From: Spirogloea muscicola | Lineage: Eukaryota > Streptophyta > Zygnematophyceae > Spirogloeales > Spirogloeaceae | DNA: 19,646 bases | Reading direction: 5' to 3' | Assembly: GCA_009602725.1 (NCBI GenBank) | Contig: WELB01000244.1 | Location: 168,372-188,017, forward strand | Shown here: positions 8,794 through 19,300 of the stretch, in pieces | Layout of the letters: every line of letters starts with the position of its first letter | Position numbering within the stretch: position 1 is the first letter of the stretch | Translations under genes and position numbers: made by a program | Notes under the pieces: model-generated | What the model saw: the letters and a program-made list of their open reading frames with translations, nothing else | What the model was told of the DNA's origin: nothing | Database searches by the model: none

Positions 8794-11700
8794 ATGGCGG
8801 CGTCGCCGGCGCTCCTGGAGCAGCCGGGCTCCGTGATCATCCACCACCACGTCGCCCAGCACACCGCCGCCATCCTGCAGCTCGCGCGCTCCGGCAGCGA
8901 GGTGCTCGAGGCCTCCGCTGACTTGCCTCGCCGGACGTCGTCTGGCACTGCGCTGCCCGTCAACTCTGCGCGCCTCTGACGCGAGAGTCGCCGCCGTCGC
9001 CGCCGCCGGCGCCGCCGCTGGACCCGCAGAGCTTGTCCTCGCCAGAGACCTACGCCGACCACCTGGCCCTTCTGGCGAGCGATGGCGGCGGCAGCGGCGG
9101 CGGCCACGGCACCGGCGCCGCGCGCCTGGAGCGGGCCTCGTCGGCGGACCCGGGCGTCATGCACCAGCTCTCCGGCGGGCTCGACCAGCGGCAGTGGTCG
9201 CTGGCGAGGTCAGATCTCCCCACCCACGGGAGCCCATGAGGCCTGTGCTGCAGCCGTATCTGCTCGTTAGAAGAATGCGGCTGCTGTTGTTAAACTGTAT
9301 TCAATCCATCATGAAGCTAAAATAGCGGCTGTACAAGCCAGCCAGGTGGAGGCAGAGGGTGGTCTAGACCACCTTACCGGGGCCACAGGGTAGGCAGACA
9401 GGGTGCTCTTAGCAACCCCGTGCCAGCACTGGGAAGTCAGATGAGCTGAGGGGACGGTCGCGGCGAGCGAGAGATCGCTTGTTGTTGATCCGGCATACGC
9501 CTCTGACCGATCACGAGCCATTTCATGACACTTTGCATGCCTGCAATTGGGGCCAGGCTCGAATGCACGGGCTCGGCGAGAAGGTCCAGCGGGGAGTGGC
9601 TGGCGAGCCAAGGAGAGGCTCCTGACAGGTGTGCCACCTCGAGAGCATGTTACCACAGACATCCTCTTGCCATAAACAGTATTGGTGAAGTGAGATGAGT
9701 GGCCACTGTAGCAAGGGCAAGCTAGTAACACAGTTGCGCATGCTCTCTTGTGGAAGCAGCGTTGTGCTCGGCATGTGGCCCGGCACGCGCCGGCCAGTCC
9801 TGACTGGGCGGCACCCCAATGGTCGACCGCTGCAGCGAGAATCGGACGCCCGAGCGGGAGAGCGACCCCGTGTTCCCGACGCGCAGGCGGCGTGCGAGCC
9901 TGGGCAGCGAGGCGGAGATGTCCGGCACGTCCATGACCAACATGCTCTTCGACGACAGGTGAGGCGGGCTGCGGGCTCCAACTATGTGCTGCTCCGGAGT
10001 GGCAAAGTAAGGGTCCTGACTGGTCACGTTGGCGCTCCCCTGGCTCTGTCCCGCTGGAGCAGCCTGAGCCTGGGCAAGGGCGGCGGCACAGGGCCACACA
10101 GCCTGAGCGACACGGAGATCTCGTGGCCAGAGGACAGCGAGCTCGCCGCCACGCGCACGCGCCTGCAGCAGGACTCGCAGTCCTACTTTCAGCAGGCGGA
10201 GGAGACATACCAGATCCAGGTGAACAGCTCACTACCTGAGCACACTATTCCAGCAGTTAAGGCTCGGGAGGTCATCGAGGTCTATTCTGACAAGCGAGGC
10301 CACTGGCACTTGGGGCCAGGTCGCGGTGGCGCTGCGGGTGATGGCGGATGCGGAGCTGGCGGAGGAGATCGAGGCCGGGCCGGCTGGCCCAGGTGGCACG
10401 CCCCTGCTCGAGGACCGCGGCGGCCCTCTGGCCCGCTCCCGAGAGGTGGCGGCTGCGAACCACGTGAGTGTCGCGCCCCGCGGCCCCGCCGAGGCGACTG
10501 CATATCGCTACTGGGTGAGTACTGCTGCACCATCGCATACAAGTCAAGTATATAAGCTTCTATAGGTGCTTCCGCCTTGTGCCAAACCCGCCAGTACCTT
10601 TATCTGAAGAGCCTCGTCGGGTGCTTGCTTGGTGCTACTGATTTCGAGCTCACCAAGCCTGTCTGAAGATGCCGAGCACTAAGACCACGCTAGCATTCCT
10701 GCCAAGGTCGTCCCTTATGGCTTTATAATGCTTGAAGCCTTCTTTTCAGTGTACCTCCCTCCACATCCATGCATCCTTACTCCTACCGCAGGAGGAAGGC
10801 CTGCACATAGGCTGGCAGCCACGTCCTCAAATCAACTGGCTGTTATGCCGTCCTGAAGCTGTAGGGACGTCCACCAGTCTCACGGGTGATTGCATACAGG
10901 TGAACGGCTGCCTGAGCTATGAGGACCGGCTGGAGGACGGGTTCTTCGACCTGTGGGGCATGTCGCCATACGTATGGAACATGTGCACCGAGGTGGAGCA
11001 GCGCGGCCGCATGCCCAACCTCGACACACTGCGCAAGCTACACCCATCAGAGGCGGCGTTTGACGTGGCACTCATTGCGCGCGACGTCGACAAGGGGCTC
11101 AAGATTCTGGAGGACAGGGCCGTGGGCTTGGCTTACGCCGCTGCCGACTACCAGACACTCGCCCGCCAGCTCGCCAGGCTGGTTTCCGACCACATGGGGT
11201 AAGCAAGCTGAAGCGTGAAATATATTTCACCGGAGTTTAGGCAAAGCATAGCCTGCCGATTCTCTACACAGACAGCCCCCTCTGCTCAGCTGTTGTTTCT
11301 AGTTGCCTCCTTCTGACTGCGTCCTGCATGTTGCTCATCTGCTACGGCAGACCACCTTTCTCTCTTTAGGGGGCTAGGTGACTTTATGGTGAAGCGTGGC
11401 CGTTCGCCTTGGCAGGGGCCCTGCTGAGATGGAGGCTGGCGAGCTCCTGTCAAGATTCCGGGCGCGGATGCGGCAGCTCAAGACTTTCCTCAAGAGTGTT
11501 GTGCTGCCGATAGGCATGATTGACGTTGGCCTCTGCCGGCACCGCACCCTGCTCTTCAAGGTGGGCTGAACCTGCAGAATTTGGAATTTCATGCATGTGG
11601 CACTTTGTAGTGTTATGCCCGTTTAGCTCCCAGGTTGCAACAACTGCAGTGTTCCAGGTACTCTGTGCCGGGGCGATAAAGGAAGCTATTCACAAGAGGC

Positions 11701-14700
11701 GGTGTCAAAGAATGTCAGGAGACCTGGCTAATGTTCTACACAGTAAGCACTTGGTGAGGTTGTCCGCTGCGGTGGCTCCAGCAATGCAGACCACAGAGCA
11801 CAATGTGACCTGCCTCTCCGTTATGCGTCTTGCTCTTGGCTTGGAGCCATGCAGGTGCTGGCAGATGCCATGGGCCTGCCGTGCCGCATTAGCAGAGGCT
11901 GCAAGCACTGCCGCATGGATGACGGTGCTTCGTGCATCATGGTTCTCAACAGCGATGAGAGGCAAGTAGTACATCATCAAGCTTCACATCTTTGGGAGGA
12001 CATACTTGGTCACCCACACGCAATAGTCCTGGGTTCTTCAGCTCTTGCTCTTAGACACTTGTGCTCACTAGGCCAACATCTGCCTTTTATGCTGCTCTAT
12101 GTGACTTTGCGCATGTTCACTCAGGGAGTATGTTGTGGACCTTATCGGGACACCTGGGGAGCTTCTGCCGCTGGAGCCAGGCATCATGGCTTCCAAGAGC
12201 CATATAGTCTCCCCGCTGCGCTGCCCCCAAATCACATCGTTTGCGCCCTCGGCCACCAGGTAGACGATTGTGCTGCTGCTTCACGCTTCCAGCTATTGGG
12301 CTTTGCCTTCTATGAAAGGTTAAAGACAAACCGTAGTACGTCTCACAGAGCTCTCTAGCATCCATGCAGTAGCTATGAGCCGCCGGAGTTGGTGTCCCCA
12401 GCGGCTGGAGGATGGCCTCCGGAATTCCTGAGGAGGGGCAACTCTGTTGAGCCCGGCTTCATGAGTCACGACACGATGGCGTCAAGGAGGGGCCGGCACA
12501 CGCGCAACCACAGGTTGCGCTTAATAAGCACGTCACTGTTTGCCAGATATAGGACGCCGTCCATTTCTCTGACTGTTGTACTAACATCTCCTCAAAACTC
12601 CAGACTATCAGTACAGCCTATGCAATTGATGTGCACATAATAATTGAGGACACAAATAGGTGTACAAGACATCATGCAAGTCAGTATGAGGATTATAGCA
12701 AGTTTCTACTGTCCCTGCTCTTGCAACCACTTCTCTGCGAGCTCAGGATATCTTATTTACTTACTCTTTTGAGCACAGCTTTGACGGTGTCATGGAACCT
12801 TCCGAGCTCCTTCGGAGCGGAAGCGCTCCGCCGAGCGAGGATGGGACAGGCGGCAGTGACTCTGCACAGCTGCGTAGGCGACGCCAACTGGCTGCCCTGC
12901 CCGAATCCCCGACTATTGGAGAGCGTCCTAGTCCGATGCCCAGTCCCCATCTGGTAAGCGCAGCCTTGTGCCAGAACTGACTCTTGATTCGTGACATGGA
13001 GTCGAAGACTTTGCTGCTGTCAGGTTGATGAATGCATAGGCTTTGGTGCACGAGCAAAAGCAGTGTGATTTTAATCAAGGTTTGGCCTTTTATGTGTTGT
13101 CTTGCGCACAGGTCCAGCCGATCCTCAAGTTGCCAAGCAGCGCATCCATGGAGAGTTTTCAGCCTGCAGGAGCTCCAGCAAGACTGCCTTTCATGGATGA
13201 ATCCATCACTGGATCGATTGGCGGCGTGCTGGAGAAGGGCACTGATCTGATGCCCATTATCAGGGACCTGTCAGAAGGGGTGATGGATGTTGGAGACCTG
13301 GAGATCGACTGGAATGACATTCAGCTGGGGGAGAAGATTGGTGCCGGATCCTTTGGCACCGTGCACCGGAGCGACTGGTGTGGCTCTGTAAGGACGACAA
13401 GCTCCTCTTGGAACCTGGTCGCTCTTGTCTGTCCCACAGTCACCTGTCATTGTGTACCTCCTTGGCTTGTCCAAGAGTGTGATGCTCGAGCTGACCAACG
13501 CGCCAAGAACATGGTTACCTTAACCGCCAACTAGATTACAAGCTGACACACGTGAGAGATGGCACATCCCCAGGATGTGGCTGTGAAGATCCTGATCCAC
13601 CAGGATCTGCATGAGGAAGCCCTCCAAGAGTACCGGGGAGAGGTAACAGCGCTGTACCAACAGCTCAAATCAAGGCTGCTTTTCTCCACTACACTACAAT
13701 ACTTGCTCCAAAGCGCTCGACATTCCTGGTGATATGCCCGCCTCTCTTGCTTCAACAGGTGGCCATCCTCATGAGGCTCAGGCATCCCAACATTGTTCTC
13801 TTCATGGGTGCAGTTACGAAGCCTCCCAAGCTGTCCATCATTACTGAGTTTCTTCCACGGTTAGTATTCACCAATCCTCCAACTCCAGTAGCAGATGCAT
13901 GGTCTGCTGAGCTTAGGACTCATACAAGCTTCAGTTTCTGGTTGCTATGCATCACCTACTCAGATATAACTCTTGTTATCTCCTCAACGGTAACTGTCAT
14001 AATTATGAGTACTTCTAACATTCCATCGTGAGAGGAATCTGTGTGTGCAGAGGGAGCTTGTTCCGGCTGCTCCACAAGCCGGGGGCTCGAGAGCAGCTTG
14101 ACGAGCGCCGGCGCATCCGCATGGCACTGGATGTCGTATGTCTCTGTGATCCGTGCAGTCTGCTTTGGCATTGGCCATATGACATTCTTGTAGCAGTCGT
14201 CACCTCATTCTAAGGCTCGTCTTTGTTCTGCATTGTTACTTTTATCTGCTGGAAAAGGTGGGGCTTGTACTCTACAGCTTCTTTGGCTTCCCTGCAGAAA
14301 GGGATGACATTGCTCCTCTCTTGTCCCCAGGCAAGGGGCATCAATTACTTGCACTCTTGCAAGCCTATGATTGTTCATCGAGACCTCAAGTCACCAAACC
14401 TTCTCGTTGATAAGAATTGGACTGTCAAGGTACGAGGCATTCGGGTTTGCCTTTGCTGCTGGTAGATAAGTAGCACAATGCTCTTTCACAAGGTGTGCAA
14501 GTTGTGGGATTTACAATACAATGTGCATTCCGTGTGTCCCGAAGAAGTGAACGTGGATGCACTGTCTATTGATCTTCAGGTCTGCGATTTTGGCCTCTCG
14601 CGGTCTAAGCACAGTACTTTCCTTTCATCTAAGTCAGGCGCAGGCACGGTGAGCTGCTGAGCAAATGCCTTTCTTTCCATGCACATTCACCTCTTCAGCG

Positions 14701-15638
14701 TCCTTGACAAACTTGCTTGACTTCATTCCTGTAAACCATTTGAATCATTGTGAATTTGTGTGTGCCATCACATTAATGTGCCCACAGCCGGAGTGGATGG
14801 CACCAGAGGTGCTGAGGAATGAACCATCCGATGAGAAGTCAGATGTTTATAGCTTTGGGGTCATCCTCTGGGAGCTTGTGACCATGGAGCAGCCATGGCA
14901 GGGCATGAACGCTATGCAGGTGAGTGTCTTAAGCTCTGACCTTGACTCGCTAGTTGGGTAAGGTGCCAGCCTTAGGACAATGGACACTGGATTCACCTCC
15001 TGAAGTTGCGTCTGATGTGCTCCCTCACAGACGGTAGCTGCTCTTTGGTGCTATCCATTTGAGTTTTCTGTGATCACTAAGTGTTGATCTCAAGCATAGC
15101 AAATTCGACTTAGGTGACTGGCCCTGATTGACACACTCAGTATATGCGGTGACAATGTTAGACGAAGTTGGCTCAGTTACTACCTGTCAAAGTATTTATT
15201 ATATTCCCTGCTGAGCTGGAGGGCGGGGATGCAGGTGGTGGGAGCTGTTGGCTTCCAACATCGGCGGCTGGTCATTCCACCTGACATGGATCCTGCATTA
15301 GCCTCCACCATTGAAGCTTGCTGGGACAAGTGGGTGTCATTCTGAGCCCTCGACAGAGTCACCAAGCTGCATGCTATGCTCAATACCCAAAGCGTGTTGT
15401 GCCAGTCAGAAGTCTCTGAGGGCTTGCACACATGGCACATAGACAACTTGAAAGATAGTAGCATGCTAATTAGGTAGCATGTTCTGCTTCTATTAGCACT
15501 ACTGATTGCTGATCAGCTTGCTTGCACGCATGCAGCAACCCAAGGAAGAGGCCAAACATGAATCAGATTATGCAACAGTTGAAGCCATTGCAGAAGCCAA
15601 TAGTGCCTCCAGGGCCTACCACACCCTCGGCGACCTGA
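8794..15638 (+). CDS. CTR1-like: CTR1-like Raf-type protein kinase (EDR1 domain + kinase domain), about 20 exons
   Basis: Exons: 8794-8901, 9030-9208, 9836-9958, 10063-10219, 10320-10514, 10900-11198, 11416-11560, 11855-11961, 12125-12259, 12370-12513, 12779-12953, 13112-13387, 13574-13642, 13759-13859, 14051-14135, 14331-14429, 14580-14648, 14788-14919, 15235-15329, 15536-15638. They join in frame to 931 residues. ATG 8794 is the first ATG in its frame. The 8902-9029 intron is the least certain; introns 2-19 are well supported by phase and motif. The EDR1 domain (about 180-475) has [46 protein letters not shown] and [14 protein letters not shown]. The kinase domain (about 655-915) has GAGSFGTV (666-673), Lys686, Glu704, HRD Asp784, DFG Asp802 and PEWMAPE (823-829), so it should be active. 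[16 protein letters not shown], the [16 protein letters not shown] block and the C-x-x-C-rich EDR1 segment resemble plant CTR1, the Raf-like negative regulator of ethylene signalling. RRRRAS (112-117) is a possible basophilic phosphosite or localisation signal. One intron (11962-12124) uses a GC donor. Confidence 0.9.
9209..9835. other. Long second intron (627 bp) of the CTR1-like gene
   Basis: Donor AG|GTCAGA at 9209 and acceptor GCTGCAG ending at 9835 join the split codon AG+C, giving QWSLAS followed by [10 protein letters not shown] see no additional exon, RNA gene or repeat inside. An apparent long minus-strand frame across this part is best explained as a shadow of the GC-rich exons beyond it. 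Confidence 0.7.
11962..12124 (+). other. GC-AG intron in the CTR1-like gene
   Basis: The exon ends GATGAGAG and the intron begins GCAAGT. The acceptor is TCAG at 12121-12124. Only this junction gives the family-conserved reading DEREYVVDL by completing the codon AG+G. The nearby GT at 11966 would leave the wrong phase. The donor otherwise matches the strong AG|GCAAGT consensus typical of GC-AG introns. Confidence 0.85.
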
Positions 15639-15658
15639 TCTCCTTCAATCTCCTCCGT

Positions 15659-15684
15659 GAGTGCTCCACCGTGGTGGAGCACTC
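15659..15684. other. Perfect 12-bp inverted repeat in the 3' region of the CTR1-like gene
   Basis: GAGTGCTCCACC (15659-15670) and its exact complement GGTGGAGCACTC (15673-15684) flank a 2-base GT centre. They begin 21 bases after the stop codon. In RNA this would fold as an 11-bp GC-rich stem with a CGUG tetraloop. It could be a stability or localisation element, or a palindromic protein site. The function is unknown. Confidence 0.7.
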
Positions 15685-15862
15685 TCGCTACTCGATCCAG
15701 GCTTCCAACTCATCACTTCCAAAGGTTTACATGCTTTGTACACATGTATTTCATGTGTGCAACGTAGCGCCCTAGGGTAGCAGAGGATTACGGACCCTCG
15801 GACTTCCATCAAACTATCACTCACAGGAAACAATTGCATTCTTTGTAGGACCTAGTCGCCCC

Positions 15863-15888
15863 TGTAATCACCAGAATAAACTGGTGAT
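15863..15888 (+). terminator. Putative poly(A) region: TGTAA followed by a hairpin with an AATAAA loop
   Basis: TGTAA at 15863-15867 is the usual chlorophyte polyadenylation signal. It is directly followed by a perfect 8-bp inverted repeat, ATCACCAG (15867-15874) and CTGGTGAT (15881-15888), whose 6-base loop is AATAAA. It lies about 225 bases after the CTR1-like stop codon, a plausible 3'-UTR length. Which element is used, if either, cannot be told from sequence. Confidence 0.5.
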
Positions 15889-16300
15889 CACAAGACTCCT
15901 AGTAAGAGCTGCCTTGCAAGCTTGGCAAGTCCAACGTTTGGGAACAAGTGCCTCCATGACTACCTTCTCAATGCGTTCAGTGAAGTATAAGTGCAACATG
16001 AATAGTACTGTGCCAGAGTCTCATGTACAAGGAGGTGCAAAAAGAGCTGTGGCCAAGGCTGATCTAGCCTACTAAGACTGTCTGATATCGTTTGAAGACC
16101 GCAAGCTAAGGACATCACTTAGCAACAGAAGCAGCAACAAAGTGGCATGTCTTAGTGGCACCAACTGAAGATGCTATGCGCAGATAGGCGCAAGAATGCA
16201 GGCAACCTGGACATACATGGAGGCATGCTGTCGGCAGGCTAAGGGCTACGTGGACTTGGTCTACTGTCTTGCATGCGAGGCTCACCTACTGCACTAGTGG
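15889..16300. other. Convergent intergenic region between the CTR1-like and CRTISO-like genes
   Basis: The two genes end tail to tail, with stops at 15638 (plus) and 16301 (minus). I see no gene in this stretch. No TGTAA on the minus strand lies close below 16301. A minus-strand TGTAA at 15727-15731 lies inside the presumed 3' UTR of the CTR1-like gene, so overlapping 3' ends are possible but unproven. Confidence 0.5.
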
Positions 16301-19300
16301 CTATGCGACGGAGCTGCCTGCAGCAGCATCGATACGATCGAGCTGCCGCCAATGCTGGCCCACACTGAGCAGCGCATTAGCGGCCATCATGCCGGAGGCA
16401 GCGACAGCGGGCACACCGATGCCTGGCATGGTGGAGTCGCCGCAGTGGAGGAGGCCTGGCAGCTCCCCATGGGGGCCCGGCCAGCTTGCTGCACCCGCCT
16501 TGACGGCTGGCCCGTATGTGCCAGCTGCCCGCCGCACGTACCGCTCGTGCGTGAGTGGCGTGCCAACGAGCGCCACCTCCGCTCGCACACGGCAGTCTGG
16601 GATAACCCTCTCCAGCGCTTTCCACAACACCTTCAATGCATCATGACACGGAGTTTAGTAAGCTCAATGACAAAGTTAAGGCAAAGGTTAGGCGGCAACT
16701 CTACTGCTGCAATGGAAGGGCCTGGGCTCACACCTGAGACCGCTCCTCCTTGAGAACGGCGTACTCGGAGCTCTTTCTGTCCATGCCTGCCCACAAATCG
16801 TAGGGCTCGTTGCCAGCAGTGTACACGTGGGCGACGTGCTTGCCAGGAGGCGCAAGGTCGGGGTCGAACACAGACGGTATGGATATGATGACCACATTCT
16901 GGGGCGCGTCGATGCCAGCGTCCCAGTCATTCACGACCAGATGGTGGCACTCCAAGTCCTCCGGCAAGCCTAAGGGCAGCGCTTGAGTCAGGGTCAATGT
17001 CGAGCAAGGACTAAGGTACGGTGCTTCCCATTGATAGTGAAGATAGCTAAGGGGATGAGGCATGGGGTTTGAAGGTCACAGTTTCTAGATGGCTTTTAAC
17101 TGACCTGCAGCGTCAAGGCCGAGATGGAGGTGCATGAAGCTCCCGGTCATTGCTGTCGTCCGCGCACGCTCCTTGAAGCCGCCAGAGCCTGCTTCAGCAG
17201 GTTGCTGCCCCCACCTTCCTGCGACTGCCGCTGTTCCCGCCCTTGGCAGGAGCTTCGCTGTGTCCCAGATGGACGCATTGCTGATGACGGCGCAGCGTGC
17301 GGCAATGATGCCGTCTGGCGCCACCACGCCATCGTCAGAAACGTGGGTATTCCACGTGCCTTGTTCGTCGTCGCTTGAGGCATAGCCCTCTCTGGTGGGG
17401 GCCGGCCGAAGCCGCACGCCGACTGCGCGGCCGTGCTCCACCAGGATCTCGTCCACGTGCGCCCCAAGAAGGAGACGGCCGCCATGCTTGCGCAGGCCCC
17501 GCACAAGCGCGTTGACAATAGATGCGCCGCCGCCCACTGGATAGTCGATCGTGCCGTCTGGGCGGTGTCGCTCCCCAAACATGGTCGAGATCTCCGCCGC
17601 AATTGTGCTGCCACGACACCGCCCAGCGGCCGCCGTGAAGGAGTGAGCACGTGAGTCCTCGCCTCTTGGCTCACACCCAGTGTGGGGCAAAGGTCACCCC
17701 GCCCTCAAAGATTGTAGCAACAGACCGAGCCTGCTCGAGGCGATAGACGCGGATAAGTGAAAATAACCATACACCCTACATTCGACTAACTGCGAGCATA
17801 GAAGGTGTCGTTTAGTGAAACACATATGTATAAGAGTACAGTATAGGCTCACCTGTCGGCCAGCATCCCGCTGAGCACAAAGCACTCAAGGTCAAGTAGG
17901 TTCCTCAAGAACTTGTCGTTGACGGCCTGTAGTGCTCACAATGTGCATCACACCAGCACCACTCCATCACAAAGGAGATGCTAAAGCACAAGGCCAATAG
18001 AGGCATGCTTTGCGAGCATTGCTGAAACTTTTCCACAGAGCACTGGATGCAGACTAACTTCCAACTCTCACAGGGTAATGGACGACTCACCCCTGCAATG
18101 ATCTCGGAGAAGGGCCGGAGGAGCTTGCTGGCGTGGGGCAGCATGGGGAGCAGCGCCGGCAGGAAGCGGCCAACAGTCAGGACTGCCCAGGGGTCTGACC
18201 GCAGGCACGACGCAGGGAGCGCAGCGGCCGCCCGGAACAGCGGGCCCATTCGCCGCTCCACCTCCTGCCACTCCCGTGCAGCCACCTAGCCCAGTGCAGC
18301 CGGCAGCTGCCGCCGGCGTCAGCCCATCAATCTACCTCACGCTACAGACTTTGAACCCCCTAGAGTTTAGGCTGCGCCGAAAGATTGGAGCGTGTGAGAA
18401 CGAGATGCCATGCCAGACTTGCTGACTTCCAGAGCTGAGCTTCCTAAGCTTCCCGAGCTGCCTGAGCTTCCTCATGCAGCCTGCAACGTGAAGTGCCTTA
18501 GATACGCACCGGGCCGCCAACTCGTGCAACCTCGTCCCGGTAGGCCTGCGCATCAGCCGTGAAGACGAAGTGCTCGCTGCCGGGAAAGTGACCGATCCAG
18601 GTCTTGTAGCGCACGCACTCCACGCTCTCGCCCAGGATGTCCAAGACCTGCACATTAGGCCACCAGAATAAATCTACACATGGACAAGGTCTGAAAGGGC
18701 CGGATGGCGCAAAAAGCAGGATACTAGTTTCCTTTGGGCTGGCATCTCACAGCCATTGCTGTCGATTTGAAAGAGCTGGTTCCCTTACTTAACATGGCAA
18801 TTCAGATACTGCAGAAGAGAGAATAAAGAGCGGCACAGAAGAACTATGGCAAAGTTGGCAGTGCTCTAGCTGCAGCACAGCGTGGCAAGATTAAGCCACG
18901 ACAGGCAGAGTGAAGCTGGCAAGATGTGGGCGGTGGGGAAGAGGGGGGGGGAGGGGCTCGACACAGCTCAATACGACTTTGAGTACTAGTGTGTTTCTGA
19001 GAGTGAGGCGCTGGCAATTGCCAGCAACGACGAGGAAGAGCACGACAGCCGAAGAGGGAGAGAGGGAAGGCGCAGCCTTGCCTGCTTGAGCGGGTTGATG
19101 GAGCGCTTCATGGACAGGCCAGCGTGGAACGACGGGCCCGAGTCGAAGTGGAAGCCGCGGCGCACGAACGAGTGCGCGGCGCCGCCGGGGATGCTGTGGC
19201 TCTCGCACACGACCACCCTGCGGGCGCCCACAGTCAGAGCTCAGGCTGTGAGCGCCTGTTTTGGAGCCGCCGGCGCCTCGATCATATTTCATAAAGTGGA

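Larger units (their letters stand above)
18648..19081 (-). other. GC-AG intron in the CRTISO-like gene
   Basis: On the minus strand the exon ends CTCAAGCAG and the intron begins GCAAGG (19081 downward). The acceptor is TGTGCAG just before 18647. Joining them gives NPLKQVLDILGE, a conserved family segment, in phase 0. No GT donor nearby preserves this reading. The intron also carries repeat fragments and a G-rich run. Confidence 0.85.

Noticed and set aside
8439-9164. Minus-strand open frame of 241 codons over the GC-rich 5' region of the CTR1-like gene
   Set aside because: It is made of GCC/GGC repeats read as Arg/Ala runs, includes the ambiguous base, and has no domain. It is best explained by base composition.
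9309-10232. Long open frame on the minus strand (307 codons) across the CTR1-like gene
   Set aside because: It overlaps GC-rich sense exons with clear family motifs and correct splice phases. The predicted peptide is Arg/Pro/Ser-rich with no recognisable domain, as expected for an antisense shadow.
17124-17654. Plus-strand open frames opposite the CRTISO-like gene
   Set aside because: They are antisense to a strongly conserved coding exon and carry no known motif.
18332-18655. Minus open frame of 107 codons suggesting an extra exon or a frameshift in the CRTISO-like gene
   Set aside because: It is an out-of-frame reading of the exon at 18510-18647. In the correct frame that exon gives VLDILGESVECVRYKTWIGH and joins both neighbours in phase 0.
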